DNA of 10,789 nucleotides from a bacterium. Lineage in GTDB: Bacteria; Zixibacteria; MSB-5A5; GN15; FEB-12. The position numbers and the translations under genes are program-made. Every line of letters starts with the position of its first letter. Positions within the stretch are counted from its first letter, which is position 1. This document shows positions 1 to 7,766 of the stretch, in pieces. The DNA lies in contig DAOWIM010000086.1 in NCBI GenBank assembly GCA_030640905.1, forward strand, positions 1 through 10,789, in the 5' to 3' direction. A model generated the notes under the pieces. The model saw only the letters and a list, made by a program, of their open reading frames with translations, was not told the DNA's origin and ran no database searches.

Positions 1-878
1 AGTTCCTCGCGGAGCAAGAATGCTCCCAGACCCGACAGTGCCGCAGGCGCTTTGGCCCATCGGCCACCGAGGTGAACTGCAAGACCTTCACGCAGGAGCG
101 GCTGGGTAAACAGAGGTAACTGCCGGAGCTTGATATTAACCAGCAGGTGTACTATTTCGTGGTTGTGAGGGAAAAAAGATGAAATGATATCATTGGATGG
201 CAAATCAAGAAGGCCCCTTACACGATGCCCGCAAATTTCCCCTATCCGTTGATCCGATTCACAGAAAAAATACTCAATCTTACGATCAGCAATTGTGTCC
301 AGCATCGAAGCTTCGATATTCAACGATGCGGCGGTTTCTTCGATGAATCGGTCGGCCTCATAGAGCACCGCAGAGTTGAGATACTTGCCGACGGTTGGGT
401 GGGCATTGATCCGCAGGTAACGACTTGAATCAACCGGCCAGTCACGACAAAAAAAGTCCTGTGGGAAACTCAGCCAGTAGTATGAGTTATCGAAATACAT
501 GTAGTAACTGTGTTCAACGAGGCTGTTGTTGACAAGACGTGAGAAATCGAGCCGGTAATAATCATGCGAGGCTAACCTTGCTACGTGGTTGGCCGGCGAG
601 TGGAGGTGGTCGCGCATCACTGCCAGATTACGGATAATCGGTGAGGTACAGTCGATCTTGATCGGCACCCCGATAAAGTTGATTCCAAATCGGCTCGCCC
701 GCTCCTGATCACATTCCAGCCACATATCTGCTGCCGACTCATAGTTGCCGGAGACAGCCAGATCATAGTACTCTCCGAGAGTTTCAAGATGTACGTTCCC
801 GCCCGATGATTGCCCGGCGATCAATAGAAGTGCCGAGCACAGGGCTAATTGCAGAATCGTTCTGTTTGTATGGGTCAT
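1..878 (-). CDS. Putative secreted gluzincin-type zinc metallopeptidase, 3' end beyond the window
   Basis: The frame is open without a stop from the ATG at 878-876 to the window edge (at least 292 codons), so the C-terminus is missing. The start has a purine-rich ribosome site (AGGAAGAGGA, 881-890) just upstream. The first ~26 residues (MTHTNRTILQLALCSALLLI...) look like a signal peptide without a lipobox cysteine, so a periplasmic or exported protein is expected. Residues 240-244 read HEIVH, an HExxH zinc-binding motif. Glu264 lies in REGLAVHLGG, exactly 20 residues after the second His, the spacing found in thermolysin-like gluzincins. In that family the two His and the distal Glu bind zinc and the Glu of HExxH is catalytic. 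The N-terminal ~220 residues are rich in Tyr and Asp and I do not recognise them. The gene lies beyond a strong terminator, so it probably has its own promoter. The substrate is unknown. The frame is near certain; the peptidase call is motif-based. Confidence 0.82.
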   Translation of the reverse strand, partial: MTHTNRTILQLALCSALLLIAGQSSGGNVHLETLGEYYDLAVSGNYESAADMWLECDQERASRFGINFIGVPIKIDCTSPIIRNLAVMRDHLHSPANHVARLASHDYYRLDFSRLVNNSLVEHSYYMYFDNSYYWLSFPQDFFCRDWPVDSSRYLRINAHPTVGKYLNSAVLYEADRFIEETAASLNIEASMLDTIADRKIEYFFCESDQRIGEICGHRVRGLLDLPSNDIISSFFPHNHEIVHLLVNIKLRQLPLFTQPLLREGLAVHLGGRWAKAPAALSGLGAFLLREE

Positions 879-948
879 ATTCCTCTTCCTGATACGTCGC
901 CTATGTTACTCAGATTACAACTTCTACAAACGAACCATGCAGACAACT

Positions 949-990
949 AAAAAAAGGCCCGCTAGCGGGGTTTAAACCGCTAGCGGGGCT
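949..990 (-). terminator. Rho-independent terminator of the leftward outer-membrane operon
   Basis: On the minus strand, two copies of the palindrome CCGCTAGCGG (977-986 and 959-968) pair across an 8-nt loop. With one flanking C-G pair (987/958) this gives an 11-bp GC-rich stem, which can be extended past a single bulged base. A run of seven T follows immediately (forward A949-A955). It begins 29 nt after the stop codon of the PorV/PorQ-like gene and 71 nt before the start of the next minus-strand gene. It therefore separates the three-gene operon from the peptidase gene. Confidence 0.88.
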
Positions 991-1018
991 TCGTAATATG
1001 CAACTATTACAAATGCAA

Positions 1019-2017
1019 TTAGAAAGTGAAACCAATCGAAAAACGCTGAACTGACTGCAGGCGCCCAAAATCCTGCCATGAGTAGTCAATGATCAGCTTA
1101 GTGTCTTCAGCAACGCCTGTGATAAGTCCACCTCCGAAAGCCAACCCTTCCTCTTCGGTTCTCATCTTGTAACCGCTCCGAAGGAAAAATCTCTGGTCGT
1201 AGGCATACTCTGCTCCGATCGCTCCCTGGCGTTGGTTGTCGCTGGGATGTTTCATTTCGGTCGACAGCATCAGTGTGCTCTTGGGGCCAAACTCAAAGTC
1301 ATAAGCCATGCCGAACCTGAACACCATCGGCAAATCGTATGGTGTAGTCTTAAGCTGCGCTCCGACCTCTCCGTTTTGGCCTCCTCCCTCTCTGGGATCA
1401 TAGCCAATATCCAGGTCGGTACCGCTGAATCTCAACTCCGGCCCGAGATTGGAGATACCCATCGCCAGGCGCAACGAGCGAAAACCGGTGTAGAGAAGAG
1501 TTCCAAAATCGAGGGCATAGCCGGAAGATCTTTCGTTGTGAATTTTCTCGCCGACATACTTGGCCGTCACTCCAAAAGCGAACTTGCTGGTTAATTGTCT
1601 GGCAAAAGAGAGACCTGCCGAATAAGACGATGCCGAGTAGAAATCACCGGTGCCTTCCTGGTTTTCAAAATCAGTAATCTCCTGGTCACCCATCGAAAGA
1701 ACAGTTGCCGACAATCCAAACACGCCGATATCTTCGAAGTATTTGGCGAAGGCAACGTAATTGAGATTTATGTCAAGCACCCAGTTGACGTTGGTAAAAC
1801 TTGCCGCCGAGTTTTCAATCTCAACCAGACCGGCCGGATTCCAGTACATGGCATACACGTCGTTGACCGTGGCCACCGAAGCTTCGCCCATTCCCTGATA
1901 TCTTGGGCCAACACCAATCTTGAGAAACTGAGCTCCGCTGGTACCCACCTTGGTCATTTCAGCAGAGGCAGCAACAGCCAGCAGAAGAACGAACATTGCA
2001 ATAATGGCTTTTTTCAT
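1019..2017 (-). CDS. PorV/PorQ-family outer-membrane beta-barrel protein
   Basis: A 332-residue protein with a signal peptide (MKKAIIAMFVLLLAVAASA, cleavage about residue 19) and an alternating aromatic/polar pattern ending in Phe (RFSIGFTF), typical of outer-membrane barrels. Residues ~27-65 carry the family hallmark: GAQFLKIGVGPRYQGMGEAS, then YWNPAGL. This is seen in PorV/PorQ (UPF0164) and distantly in FadL-like barrels. In Bacteroidetes, PorV is the shuttle that takes T9SS cargo to the attachment complex, and PorQ is a related family member. Whether this copy does that is inferred from its neighbour, which has a T9SS-like tail. The AGGGAG ribosome site (2025-2030) touches the stop codon of the upstream gene and lies 7 nt from the ATG, which indicates translational coupling. 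It is the last gene of the operon. Confidence 0.88.
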   Translation of the reverse strand: MKKAIIAMFVLLLAVAASAEMTKVGTSGAQFLKIGVGPRYQGMGEASVATVNDVYAMYWNPAGLVEIENSAASFTNVNWVLDINLNYVAFAKYFEDIGVFGLSATVLSMGDQEITDFENQEGTGDFYSASSYSAGLSFARQLTSKFAFGVTAKYVGEKIHNERSSGYALDFGTLLYTGFRSLRLAMGISNLGPELRFSGTDLDIGYDPREGGGQNGEVGAQLKTTPYDLPMVFRFGMAYDFEFGPKSTLMLSTEMKHPSDNQRQGAIGAEYAYDQRFFLRSGYKMRTEEEGLAFGGGLITGVAEDTKLIIDYSWQDFGRLQSVQRFSIGFTF

Positions 2018-2024
2018 TCTGCAT

Positions 2025-2032
2025 CTCCCTTA
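2025..2032 (-). promoter_or_regulatory. Ribosome binding site overlapping the upstream stop codon
   Basis: On the minus strand the TAA stop (2032-2030) of the secreted-protein gene runs directly into GGGAG. The last A of the stop is the first A of the AGGGAG ribosome site, 7 nt before the ATG at 2017. The geometry favours re-initiation by ribosomes that finish the upstream gene and fixes the start of the PorV/PorQ-like gene. Confidence 0.7.
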
Positions 2033-4771
2033 CTTGATAATCGCAAAGCGACCAAGGTGTTCTCCATAGGGTGATTCCACATGGAAGAGGTATATTCCGG
2101 AAGCAATCTGGATCTGCTCCATCGACTGCAGGTTCCATACAGCCTCCCCGAGGCCATCGTTATGCACGATAGTTTTGACAAGGTCTCCGGCAAGCGTATA
2201 TATCCTGATAGTACATTCATCCGGAACATTGTTGAAGGTCAAAACACTCTCACCTTCGCCGGTCTCGACCATTGAGGAGTAGTGAGCATAATACGGATTT
2301 GGCACAACTTTGATATTCTTCAAATTGGCGCGAGCCGAGGCACTATTGACACCATCGATCTTGAACGTATACGAATCGTTCGGTCCAAACAGAGGCGCTC
2401 CACCAAGCGAGAGAATATCGCCGGCCGCAGGTGCATAATTCGAGCTTTCAATTTCGATACGCCAGCCGAACAAATATGGAAATGCCTCGGCGATAAGATC
2501 GGTCACCGGATCGTACGGGTAATCGATAATGAACAGTCCCTCGCCGGGCGACCAGACGCCGTCAATTGGCCACTCATCCATACCGAGTGAAACCCTCTGA
2601 TTTGTCGTCATATTCCATACTTCAAACGGGACGGGCGACTTCGCATATGGAACGCCATCAAAACCTTCCCACATTGAGACAGCTAGAGTCGAATCGGTTG
2701 AATAGCGGATCTCATAAGTCGGTCGATATTGAGCGCTCCCGAAGGCGTGTACCTCGTTACCGGTCCAGTAGGTTAGGACCGGCCCATCCATGGAACCGAT
2801 GGCAAGAGTCGTATCATTGCCACTGAAGGCGGTTTGACCATACATTGCCGGTTCATGCTCGGCATCAAGGACAATCACTTGAATACCTTCGGCTATTTCA
2901 CATAGTTCCGGATCGACGCTCATATTTGTCTGATCCGCCAGCACAGTATCGCCGGTTGTAACATTGATAAGATGCCAGGTCGTACCGGTCGCGCCGTCTT
3001 CAAACACGACGCTATATTCGGACCCCAGGGTTGCGCTTTCATCATAGATAGTCGGAATTACCTGGCCAGTTGGTATCAGTTCGTCACCGCTGTGGGTAAG
3101 GGCAACCGTAGCAGCGGCCGAGATAAATCCAGCCGGATTTGTTCGTGGCGTACAGGCAACCACATTGATCGCCTGCCCGGCGACACCAAAGCCGGACTGC
3201 AGAACATCCACGCCGGCGCCTTCATCACCGAGATCAAACGCCGCGAGGCAGTACCAGTATTCTACGCCATTGTATAGACCGGCATCGACAAAGGTGTGAG
3301 GTATCGGATCGGCAGGATCGGCCACTGAGTACAAAGCAATCGTCTTGTAGTCAATCGACAGGCACTCGTTGGTGTTCTGGTCGTCAACCTGCCCCCATGT
3401 TTTCCCCTGGTTGTCACTGCGGTACAGCTTGTATCCGGCAAAATCGTTCTCGCCGCTCATTGGATCAAGGCCCAGTTCGGCGGCAGCATCCCAGTGGAGA
3501 TAAACTTTGCCATTGGACGCGCGTGCTGACAGCGTCGGGATCGGCGGCGGTTCCGGACCAACATAGTTGGCTGCAAACAGCGTCGCAGCCATGTCTGAGT
3601 TGGTAACAAGCTCGTCCTCGGTTTGACCTGCTACAATCGCATACACAATCTCTATAGTGCTACCGGCGGGCAGGTCGATTCCGCGAACACATTGAATATA
3701 AAGCAGGTCCCTGGGGATAGTCTGGTCATCAACCTGAGTACTGTTAAGATACTCGAACTTCAGCTTGTCGTTGGCGTCACCCAGTTCCTCCCATTCACCG
3801 GTCCGGACAGCCGTTACGCCGATATCCTGCGGTGTCTTGAGAATCCGGGTACCCATCAGCCCGGTTGGCTCTTCAGGTCCCCATCCGGCGTCCCAACCCT
3901 GTAGATCGTACATCCAGGCCAGATCGCGGGTGAGGTCGTAGTTGGTCAGGTCACCAAGACGACCATTCTCCCCGGTACCATCAAAACCGCCAACATCAAT
4001 ATCTGAATAGAGACCAAACGCAAAATCGGTGTAATCGGTAGCCGAGGCGTTGTGAATCTCCAGTTCGACAAACATTATATCTTCGTTGTAACAGTAGTTC
4101 CATTGAAGAATCGTCTGAGTAAATTCCAGACCGAGCAGCGAGTTACCGGACGCGGCATCGTTGAATCGATAGTGCGATTCCTGCATCGATGTCGGCCCAC
4201 CCGGCGCATAGGCTGCCGCAAGAGGATCGTAGCTCTGATTGTAGGCAAAAGTATCGGTGGTAGCGTTCCACACCCGCCAGCCATTGGCCGGGCAGTCAAT
4301 TCCGGTTCCGGTCGTGTCACTGGGATCATAGTCGAAGTAGCGGGTGGTGTCGGTTGACAGATATATCCGGTAATCATCGACCCCGTTTACCGGCATTGGA
4401 ACCGCCTGAAAGTCATCGTGGGTATCAACTACAATGGTATCACCAGCCGGCGTAACCACACCGATCCAGTACAGAGCCTCTCCCATGTAGTCGTGACCCG
4501 AATTGCGAGGCCACTCACACGAAGGGCGGCCATAGTAATGCCATCCCCCGATATTGCCAAAGTTGTCAATAGTCGTGACGATATTTCCGGTGTTGTGTGT
4601 GATTTGGTCCATCGTCGCCGGCTGCGGGGACAAACTGAATTCATCACCGCCACGGTCACCACCAGTTCGAACCGGAGCGGGTCGTGAGATGGCCGAGGCA
4701 CTAACCCCCATTAGAATGACCAGGCCTACAATCAGTAGTATCGCTTTTGTTCTGGTTTTGTCCAATTTCAT
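2030..4771 (-). CDS. Large secreted protein with FN3-like domain and T9SS-type C-terminal sorting tail
   Basis: A 913-residue protein. It begins with a signal peptide (hydrophobic residues 10-22, likely cleavage after SASA near residue 27). Residues ~30-405 are rich in Asp, Gly, Tyr and Trp and match no family I can name. Residues ~412-513 look like a fibronectin type III fold (KVYLHWDAA, FAGYKLYRSDNQG, VEYWYCLAAFD). A second beta-rich region of unknown type follows. The last ~94 residues start with IKVVPNPYYAHYSS and contain IRIYTLAGDLVKTI and SGIYLFHVES, the pattern of FlgD-Ig/T9SS type A sorting domains. Export through the outer membrane with surface attachment or release is inferred from this tail and the PorV-like neighbour. 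The gene lies 15 nt after the TonB receptor with only a weak ribosome site (AGAG), so coupled translation is likely. Its biochemical role is unknown; surface ligand capture with the receptor is possible. Confidence 0.85.
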   Translation of the reverse strand: MKLDKTRTKAILLIVGLVILMGVSASAISRPAPVRTGGDRGGDEFSLSPQPATMDQITHNTGNIVTTIDNFGNIGGWHYYGRPSCEWPRNSGHDYMGEALYWIGVVTPAGDTIVVDTHDDFQAVPMPVNGVDDYRIYLSTDTTRYFDYDPSDTTGTGIDCPANGWRVWNATTDTFAYNQSYDPLAAAYAPGGPTSMQESHYRFNDAASGNSLLGLEFTQTILQWNYCYNEDIMFVELEIHNASATDYTDFAFGLYSDIDVGGFDGTGENGRLGDLTNYDLTRDLAWMYDLQGWDAGWGPEEPTGLMGTRILKTPQDIGVTAVRTGEWEELGDANDKLKFEYLNSTQVDDQTIPRDLLYIQCVRGIDLPAGSTIEIVYAIVAGQTEDELVTNSDMAATLFAANYVGPEPPPIPTLSARASNGKVYLHWDAAAELGLDPMSGENDFAGYKLYRSDNQGKTWGQVDDQNTNECLSIDYKTIALYSVADPADPIPHTFVDAGLYNGVEYWYCLAAFDLGDEGAGVDVLQSGFGVAGQAINVVACTPRTNPAGFISAAATVALTHSGDELIPTGQVIPTIYDESATLGSEYSVVFEDGATGTTWHLINVTTGDTVLADQTNMSVDPELCEIAEGIQVIVLDAEHEPAMYGQTAFSGNDTTLAIGSMDGPVLTYWTGNEVHAFGSAQYRPTYEIRYSTDSTLAVSMWEGFDGVPYAKSPVPFEVWNMTTNQRVSLGMDEWPIDGVWSPGEGLFIIDYPYDPVTDLIAEAFPYLFGWRIEIESSNYAPAAGDILSLGGAPLFGPNDSYTFKIDGVNSASARANLKNIKVVPNPYYAHYSSMVETGEGESVLTFNNVPDECTIRIYTLAGDLVKTIVHNDGLGEAVWNLQSMEQIQIASGIYLFHVESPYGEHLGRFAIIK

Positions 4772-4786
4772 CTCAGTAACTCTGAT

Positions 4787-7468
4787 TTAGAAGTTAAGCT
4801 CCAACCCTACCCTGACTGTTCTCGGGGGAGAGAAATTCTGTGGGTTATGGTCGTATAGCCGATCGTAATAATCCAACTGTTCCTGGCTAAGCGCCAGACT
4901 GGCGCCAACTATGGCATTGCCATCGTCGTCGGGCTGACCAGTCCTTGAATAAACATCTATGATATTTCTCTTGTTGAACAAGTTGTCAACTTCGACAAAA
5001 AAGCTGAAGACATAAGCTGAGTTTGGCATCCTGATGTTCTTGAAAAACCGCATATCCACGGTAGAGGAGGACGGCAGCCGCGCTTCGTTGCGTTCTCCAA
5101 GCCGGTTGCCCATGACGTCGGTGACGGTATACGGCATACCGGAACCATAGCGGCCCACAAATGATAGACCCCAGTCTCCGGGAACAGGTATTCCCAGGAG
5201 ATCGACCTTCCAATCGGATGCTGCCTGATAGGAGACTACGGCTGTGAGGTTATGGCGTTGGTCGAAGTCGAGGGGGTATTCCTTAACGGGTGGCAGCGTG
5301 TCGGTGTTGGATGTAATGTATGAATAGTAGGGCTCCCTGGCTGATGACCCGTTGCCAAAGGCAAGCATGTAGCTATACGATATTGAACCGCTCACCGGGC
5401 TTGATCCAGGCAGTTTCTCAATGGAGAGATCAAACCCTTTCACTGAGCCATAGTCATCGTTGGTAAATTGTGTTACAGGCTGTCCGCCCGAGAAGAAGAC
5501 CGGTCGAGTGGTCACAAGATCATCAATGTTCTTGTGGAACGCCGTAACATCAATCCTGAGATCGTCCCCTATCAAATGATCAAGGCCGAGTTCGTAGGTT
5601 GTGGTCTGTTCTGGAACGAGGTCGGGATTCCCTAAAAGTGGCAGACCACTGGAGACATCACCCTGAAGGTTCAGATAGATATGGTCAAACCGTGGTGTCT
5701 GAAAGTTGACGCCATAATTGAAGTGCATAACGGTCTTTTCAGAAATCGGGAAGGAAACTCCCAGTCGTGGCGATATCCGGGACTTCGGACTTGCTTCCTT
5801 ATTGAGTGCAACCAACTCGTCCGGGGTTACAGTATAGGCGATGTAGGAGATATCGGCGTTGCGGTAATCGTAGCGCAAACCGACGTTTATGATATACTCC
5901 TTATATTCCATCTTGTCCTGGATATAGGCCGAGGTATTAACCGGACGGCTGGTGTACTTCTCGCCATACGGATTGAGGTTGAAGAATTGTTTTGAGTCCC
6001 AGGAAACACTGTATTTCCGGTATTCAAAGCCACTCTTGAGCTGGTGAACCTTGGTCAACTGATAGGTCTGGTTTGCTGCCAGCGAAGTATAGGTTGTCTT
6101 CCTGAATCCGTACAGCGGCAGATAGTCATCACCATCGGTAAAGCCTACAAACTGTGCTTCATCGGTATAGTCAGGTGAATTGAGGTAGTTGTTCTCGTGG
6201 ATTGTACCATTGTAATTGCCGTCGGCATCTTCTGAGTAGCCGGGCCAGTCTTTCCAGTATGTCCAGAACAGGTGACGCGGAGCTCGCTTGGTAGATGTAA
6301 AGAAACGACTTATCGATGCTGACACAATCAACTTTTCCGACGGCATATAGCTACCGGTCACACCAGCCAGATAGGCCCTTTTCTGGTAGTCGCCGAGGCC
6401 ATCAAGATTGAAGTCATAGGAGACTCCGTTGTTGTCGCGGTGGTTGTAGATTTCCCCGGCCGCTTTACTGAATGTAAAATTGGCTTTCAGCTTGATTGAG
6501 GAAGATGGCTGGGCGGAAATCCTGGCGGTACCGGCGTGCGAAATTGTACTATTATGTGGAAGCGAAGTTGGGCTATTGAGATATTCGGCTGCTGTTGAGA
6601 ATGTATAACGACTCGGGTCCAATCCAGGCAGAGGTCCGGATAACCGGAACACACCAGACCGATTGCCGAGACGACCCAGCTTACCCCAACTGGCCGAATG
6701 TACATCGTACCTATGACCGTATCCCTCGTAGAGCCGAACCCCTCCGTGATATTCCGAACCACCCTTACGAGTGACGGCGTTTACGATTCCTGAAAGAGCG
6801 TCACCATATTCAGCAAGGAAACCACCCGAGGACAACGACAATTCCTCAAGAGCACCCGGTATCACCCTGATGCCAGCGGTAGAGACAAACGGATCCTGAA
6901 CTGAGAAACCATCAAAGTAATACGATACCTGTCCAGTGCGGCCACCCCTGACATGCAAACCGTTGTTGCGGTCGATAACCACGCCGGGATAATTTGACAG
7001 AACCGCCTGAACCGTAATGATGTTCGGAAGAGTCTTGATCCGATCAGATGTGAAAATGATCTTCGATTCGGTCAGATCTTTCTGAATGACTGGATTTACT
7101 GCATAGACAACGAGTTCGTCTCCGAGTTGAACGGTGGCGGGTTCGACATCAAAGTCAACCGGCGTTGTCAGGTCGGTCAGAACACGAACTTCTTTTTTAG
7201 TGATTGGTTCAAAGCCGACAAAAGTCACACCCACACTGTACTTGCCGCTGGGAACGTCGAGTATGAAGAACTCACCATCGAGATCAGTCTCTGTCGCCAG
7301 AGTTGTTCCCAGAACCCGAACCGTTGCCCCTACTATCGGTTCGCTCGTTGCAGCATCCAGAACTACTCCGGATATCTTGCCACTGGTTCCGGCCCAAGCC
7401 GCCGTTGAAAGCAACCCGATCACCAGAACAAGAAGCAATGCCGATATTGAAGGCAACCGCTGACGCAA
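4787..7468 (-). CDS. TonB-dependent outer-membrane receptor with carboxypeptidase-regulatory-like N-domain
   Basis: 893 residues, a normal size for this family. The signal peptide has a hydrophobic stretch at residues 8-21 and likely cleavage after AWA at residue 26. Residues ~29-110 form a carboxypeptidase-regulatory-like beta-sandwich (SGVVLDAATSEPIVGATV, TDLDGEFFILDVPSGKYSV). Next comes a TonB-box-like stretch (GDELVVYA, 117-123). The plug spans ~128-235, with the motifs LHVRGGRTGQVSYYFDGFSV, GGFLAEYGDALSGIVNAVTR and others. The rest is a 22-strand-type barrel ending in Phe (VRVGLELNF). The family imports ligands across the outer membrane using TonB/ExbBD energy; the substrate cannot be told here. 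Translation starts at TTG (7468-7466), supported by a strong GGGAGGTG ribosome site and by the signal peptide beginning there. It is the first gene of the leftward operon. Confidence 0.93.
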   Translation of the reverse strand: MRQRLPSISALLLVLVIGLLSTAAWAGTSGKISGVVLDAATSEPIVGATVRVLGTTLATETDLDGEFFILDVPSGKYSVGVTFVGFEPITKKEVRVLTDLTTPVDFDVEPATVQLGDELVVYAVNPVIQKDLTESKIIFTSDRIKTLPNIITVQAVLSNYPGVVIDRNNGLHVRGGRTGQVSYYFDGFSVQDPFVSTAGIRVIPGALEELSLSSGGFLAEYGDALSGIVNAVTRKGGSEYHGGVRLYEGYGHRYDVHSASWGKLGRLGNRSGVFRLSGPLPGLDPSRYTFSTAAEYLNSPTSLPHNSTISHAGTARISAQPSSSIKLKANFTFSKAAGEIYNHRDNNGVSYDFNLDGLGDYQKRAYLAGVTGSYMPSEKLIVSASISRFFTSTKRAPRHLFWTYWKDWPGYSEDADGNYNGTIHENNYLNSPDYTDEAQFVGFTDGDDYLPLYGFRKTTYTSLAANQTYQLTKVHQLKSGFEYRKYSVSWDSKQFFNLNPYGEKYTSRPVNTSAYIQDKMEYKEYIINVGLRYDYRNADISYIAYTVTPDELVALNKEASPKSRISPRLGVSFPISEKTVMHFNYGVNFQTPRFDHIYLNLQGDVSSGLPLLGNPDLVPEQTTTYELGLDHLIGDDLRIDVTAFHKNIDDLVTTRPVFFSGGQPVTQFTNDDYGSVKGFDLSIEKLPGSSPVSGSISYSYMLAFGNGSSAREPYYSYITSNTDTLPPVKEYPLDFDQRHNLTAVVSYQAASDWKVDLLGIPVPGDWGLSFVGRYGSGMPYTVTDVMGNRLGERNEARLPSSSTVDMRFFKNIRMPNSAYVFSFFVEVDNLFNKRNIIDVYSRTGQPDDDGNAIVGASLALSQEQLDYYDRLYDHNPQNFSPPRTVRVGLELNF

Positions 7469-7473
7469 GAGAA

Positions 7474-7481
7474 CACCTCCC
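7474..7481 (-). promoter_or_regulatory. Strong ribosome binding site that decides a TTG start
   Basis: The minus strand reads GGGAGGTG, then five bases, then TTG at 7468. The GGAGG core is 7 nt from the start codon. No ATG or GTG near the signal peptide fits better, so the TTG is taken as the receptor's start. Confidence 0.8.
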
Positions 7482-7583
7482 TAAATCGTGTATCCTTGTT
7501 TCGTCACAACTTGCAGCGAGATTGATTGCCGCAGCAAACTATTCCGCTGATTCCTTGTCTGTATCGACCAGCCGGTGGGATAC

Positions 7584-7611
7584 TTAATAGACTCTTCGAT
7601 AAATAATCGAA
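7584..7611 (-). promoter_or_regulatory. Candidate leftward promoter with overlapping inverted repeat
   Basis: A perfect inverted repeat TTCGAT-AAATA-ATCGAA occupies 7595-7611 (6-bp arms, 5-bp centre). On the minus strand the arm at 7606-7611 (TTCGAT) could act as a poor -35 hexamer. It lies 16 bp from TATTAA (7589-7584), a plausible -10. A transcript starting there would have a leader of roughly 110 nt before the receptor's TTG. A repeat over the -35/spacer is a usual place for a repressor operator. The repeat is certain; the promoter and operator roles are guesses. Confidence 0.35.
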
Positions 7612-7687
7612 ATTAATTTCCAGACATTAGGCGGAGCTGCAGTCAAGTTTGTGGCGACAGAGTCGATAGTTGAGATAAGCAGGAAAA

Positions 7688-7740
7688 CAGGCAGAGGAAA
7701 GCTGCGCCTGATTCTGCCTCGACGGCCGTAAGTTTCGGCC
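7688..7740 (+). promoter_or_regulatory. Potential structured leader upstream of the sensor operon
   Basis: Three possible hairpins lie 27-79 nt before the first start codon. AGGCAGA (7689-7695) can pair with TCTGCCT (7713-7719). CAGGC (7688-7692) can instead pair with GCCTG (7706-7710), and these two share bases, so they exclude one another. A third, GGCCG (7724-7728) with CGGCC (7736-7740) across a 7-nt loop, is independent. None is followed by a T-run, so they are not intrinsic terminators. They match no riboswitch class I recognise. Confidence 0.25.
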
Positions 7741-7766
7741 ACAATAAGGATGTTAGAAAGCAGACG

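Larger units (their letters stand above)
7469..7766. other. Divergent intergenic region between the two operons
   Basis: A 298-bp region with no credible coding sequence separates the leftward receptor operon from the rightward sensor operon. It must hold both promoters. It is AT-rich around 7581-7620, where the inverted repeat lies, and structured and GC-richer at 7688-7740, just before the rightward operon. I saw no tRNA, no recognisable riboswitch consensus and no sigma-54 -24/-12 element. I found no convincing -10/-35 pair for the rightward operon. Confidence 0.7.

Noticed and set aside
225..428. A 67-codon plus-strand open frame near the left edge
   Set aside because: It is antisense to the edge-truncated peptidase gene, which has a long open frame, signal peptide and zinc motif.
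903..929. A possible promoter for the peptidase gene (TTGTAG and TAACAT on the minus strand)
   Set aside because: The spacer is only 15 bp and both hexamers are poor matches, so the support is too weak to list.
1232..2074. Two adjacent plus-strand open frames (120 and 159 codons) opposite the PorV/PorQ-like gene
   Set aside because: They are fully antisense to a gene with a recognised family motif, signal peptide and ribosome site, and they have no recognisable domains.
7649..7679. A possible rightward promoter (TTGTGG with GATAAG)
   Set aside because: The spacer would be 19 bp with weak hexamers, and it cannot be told from background.
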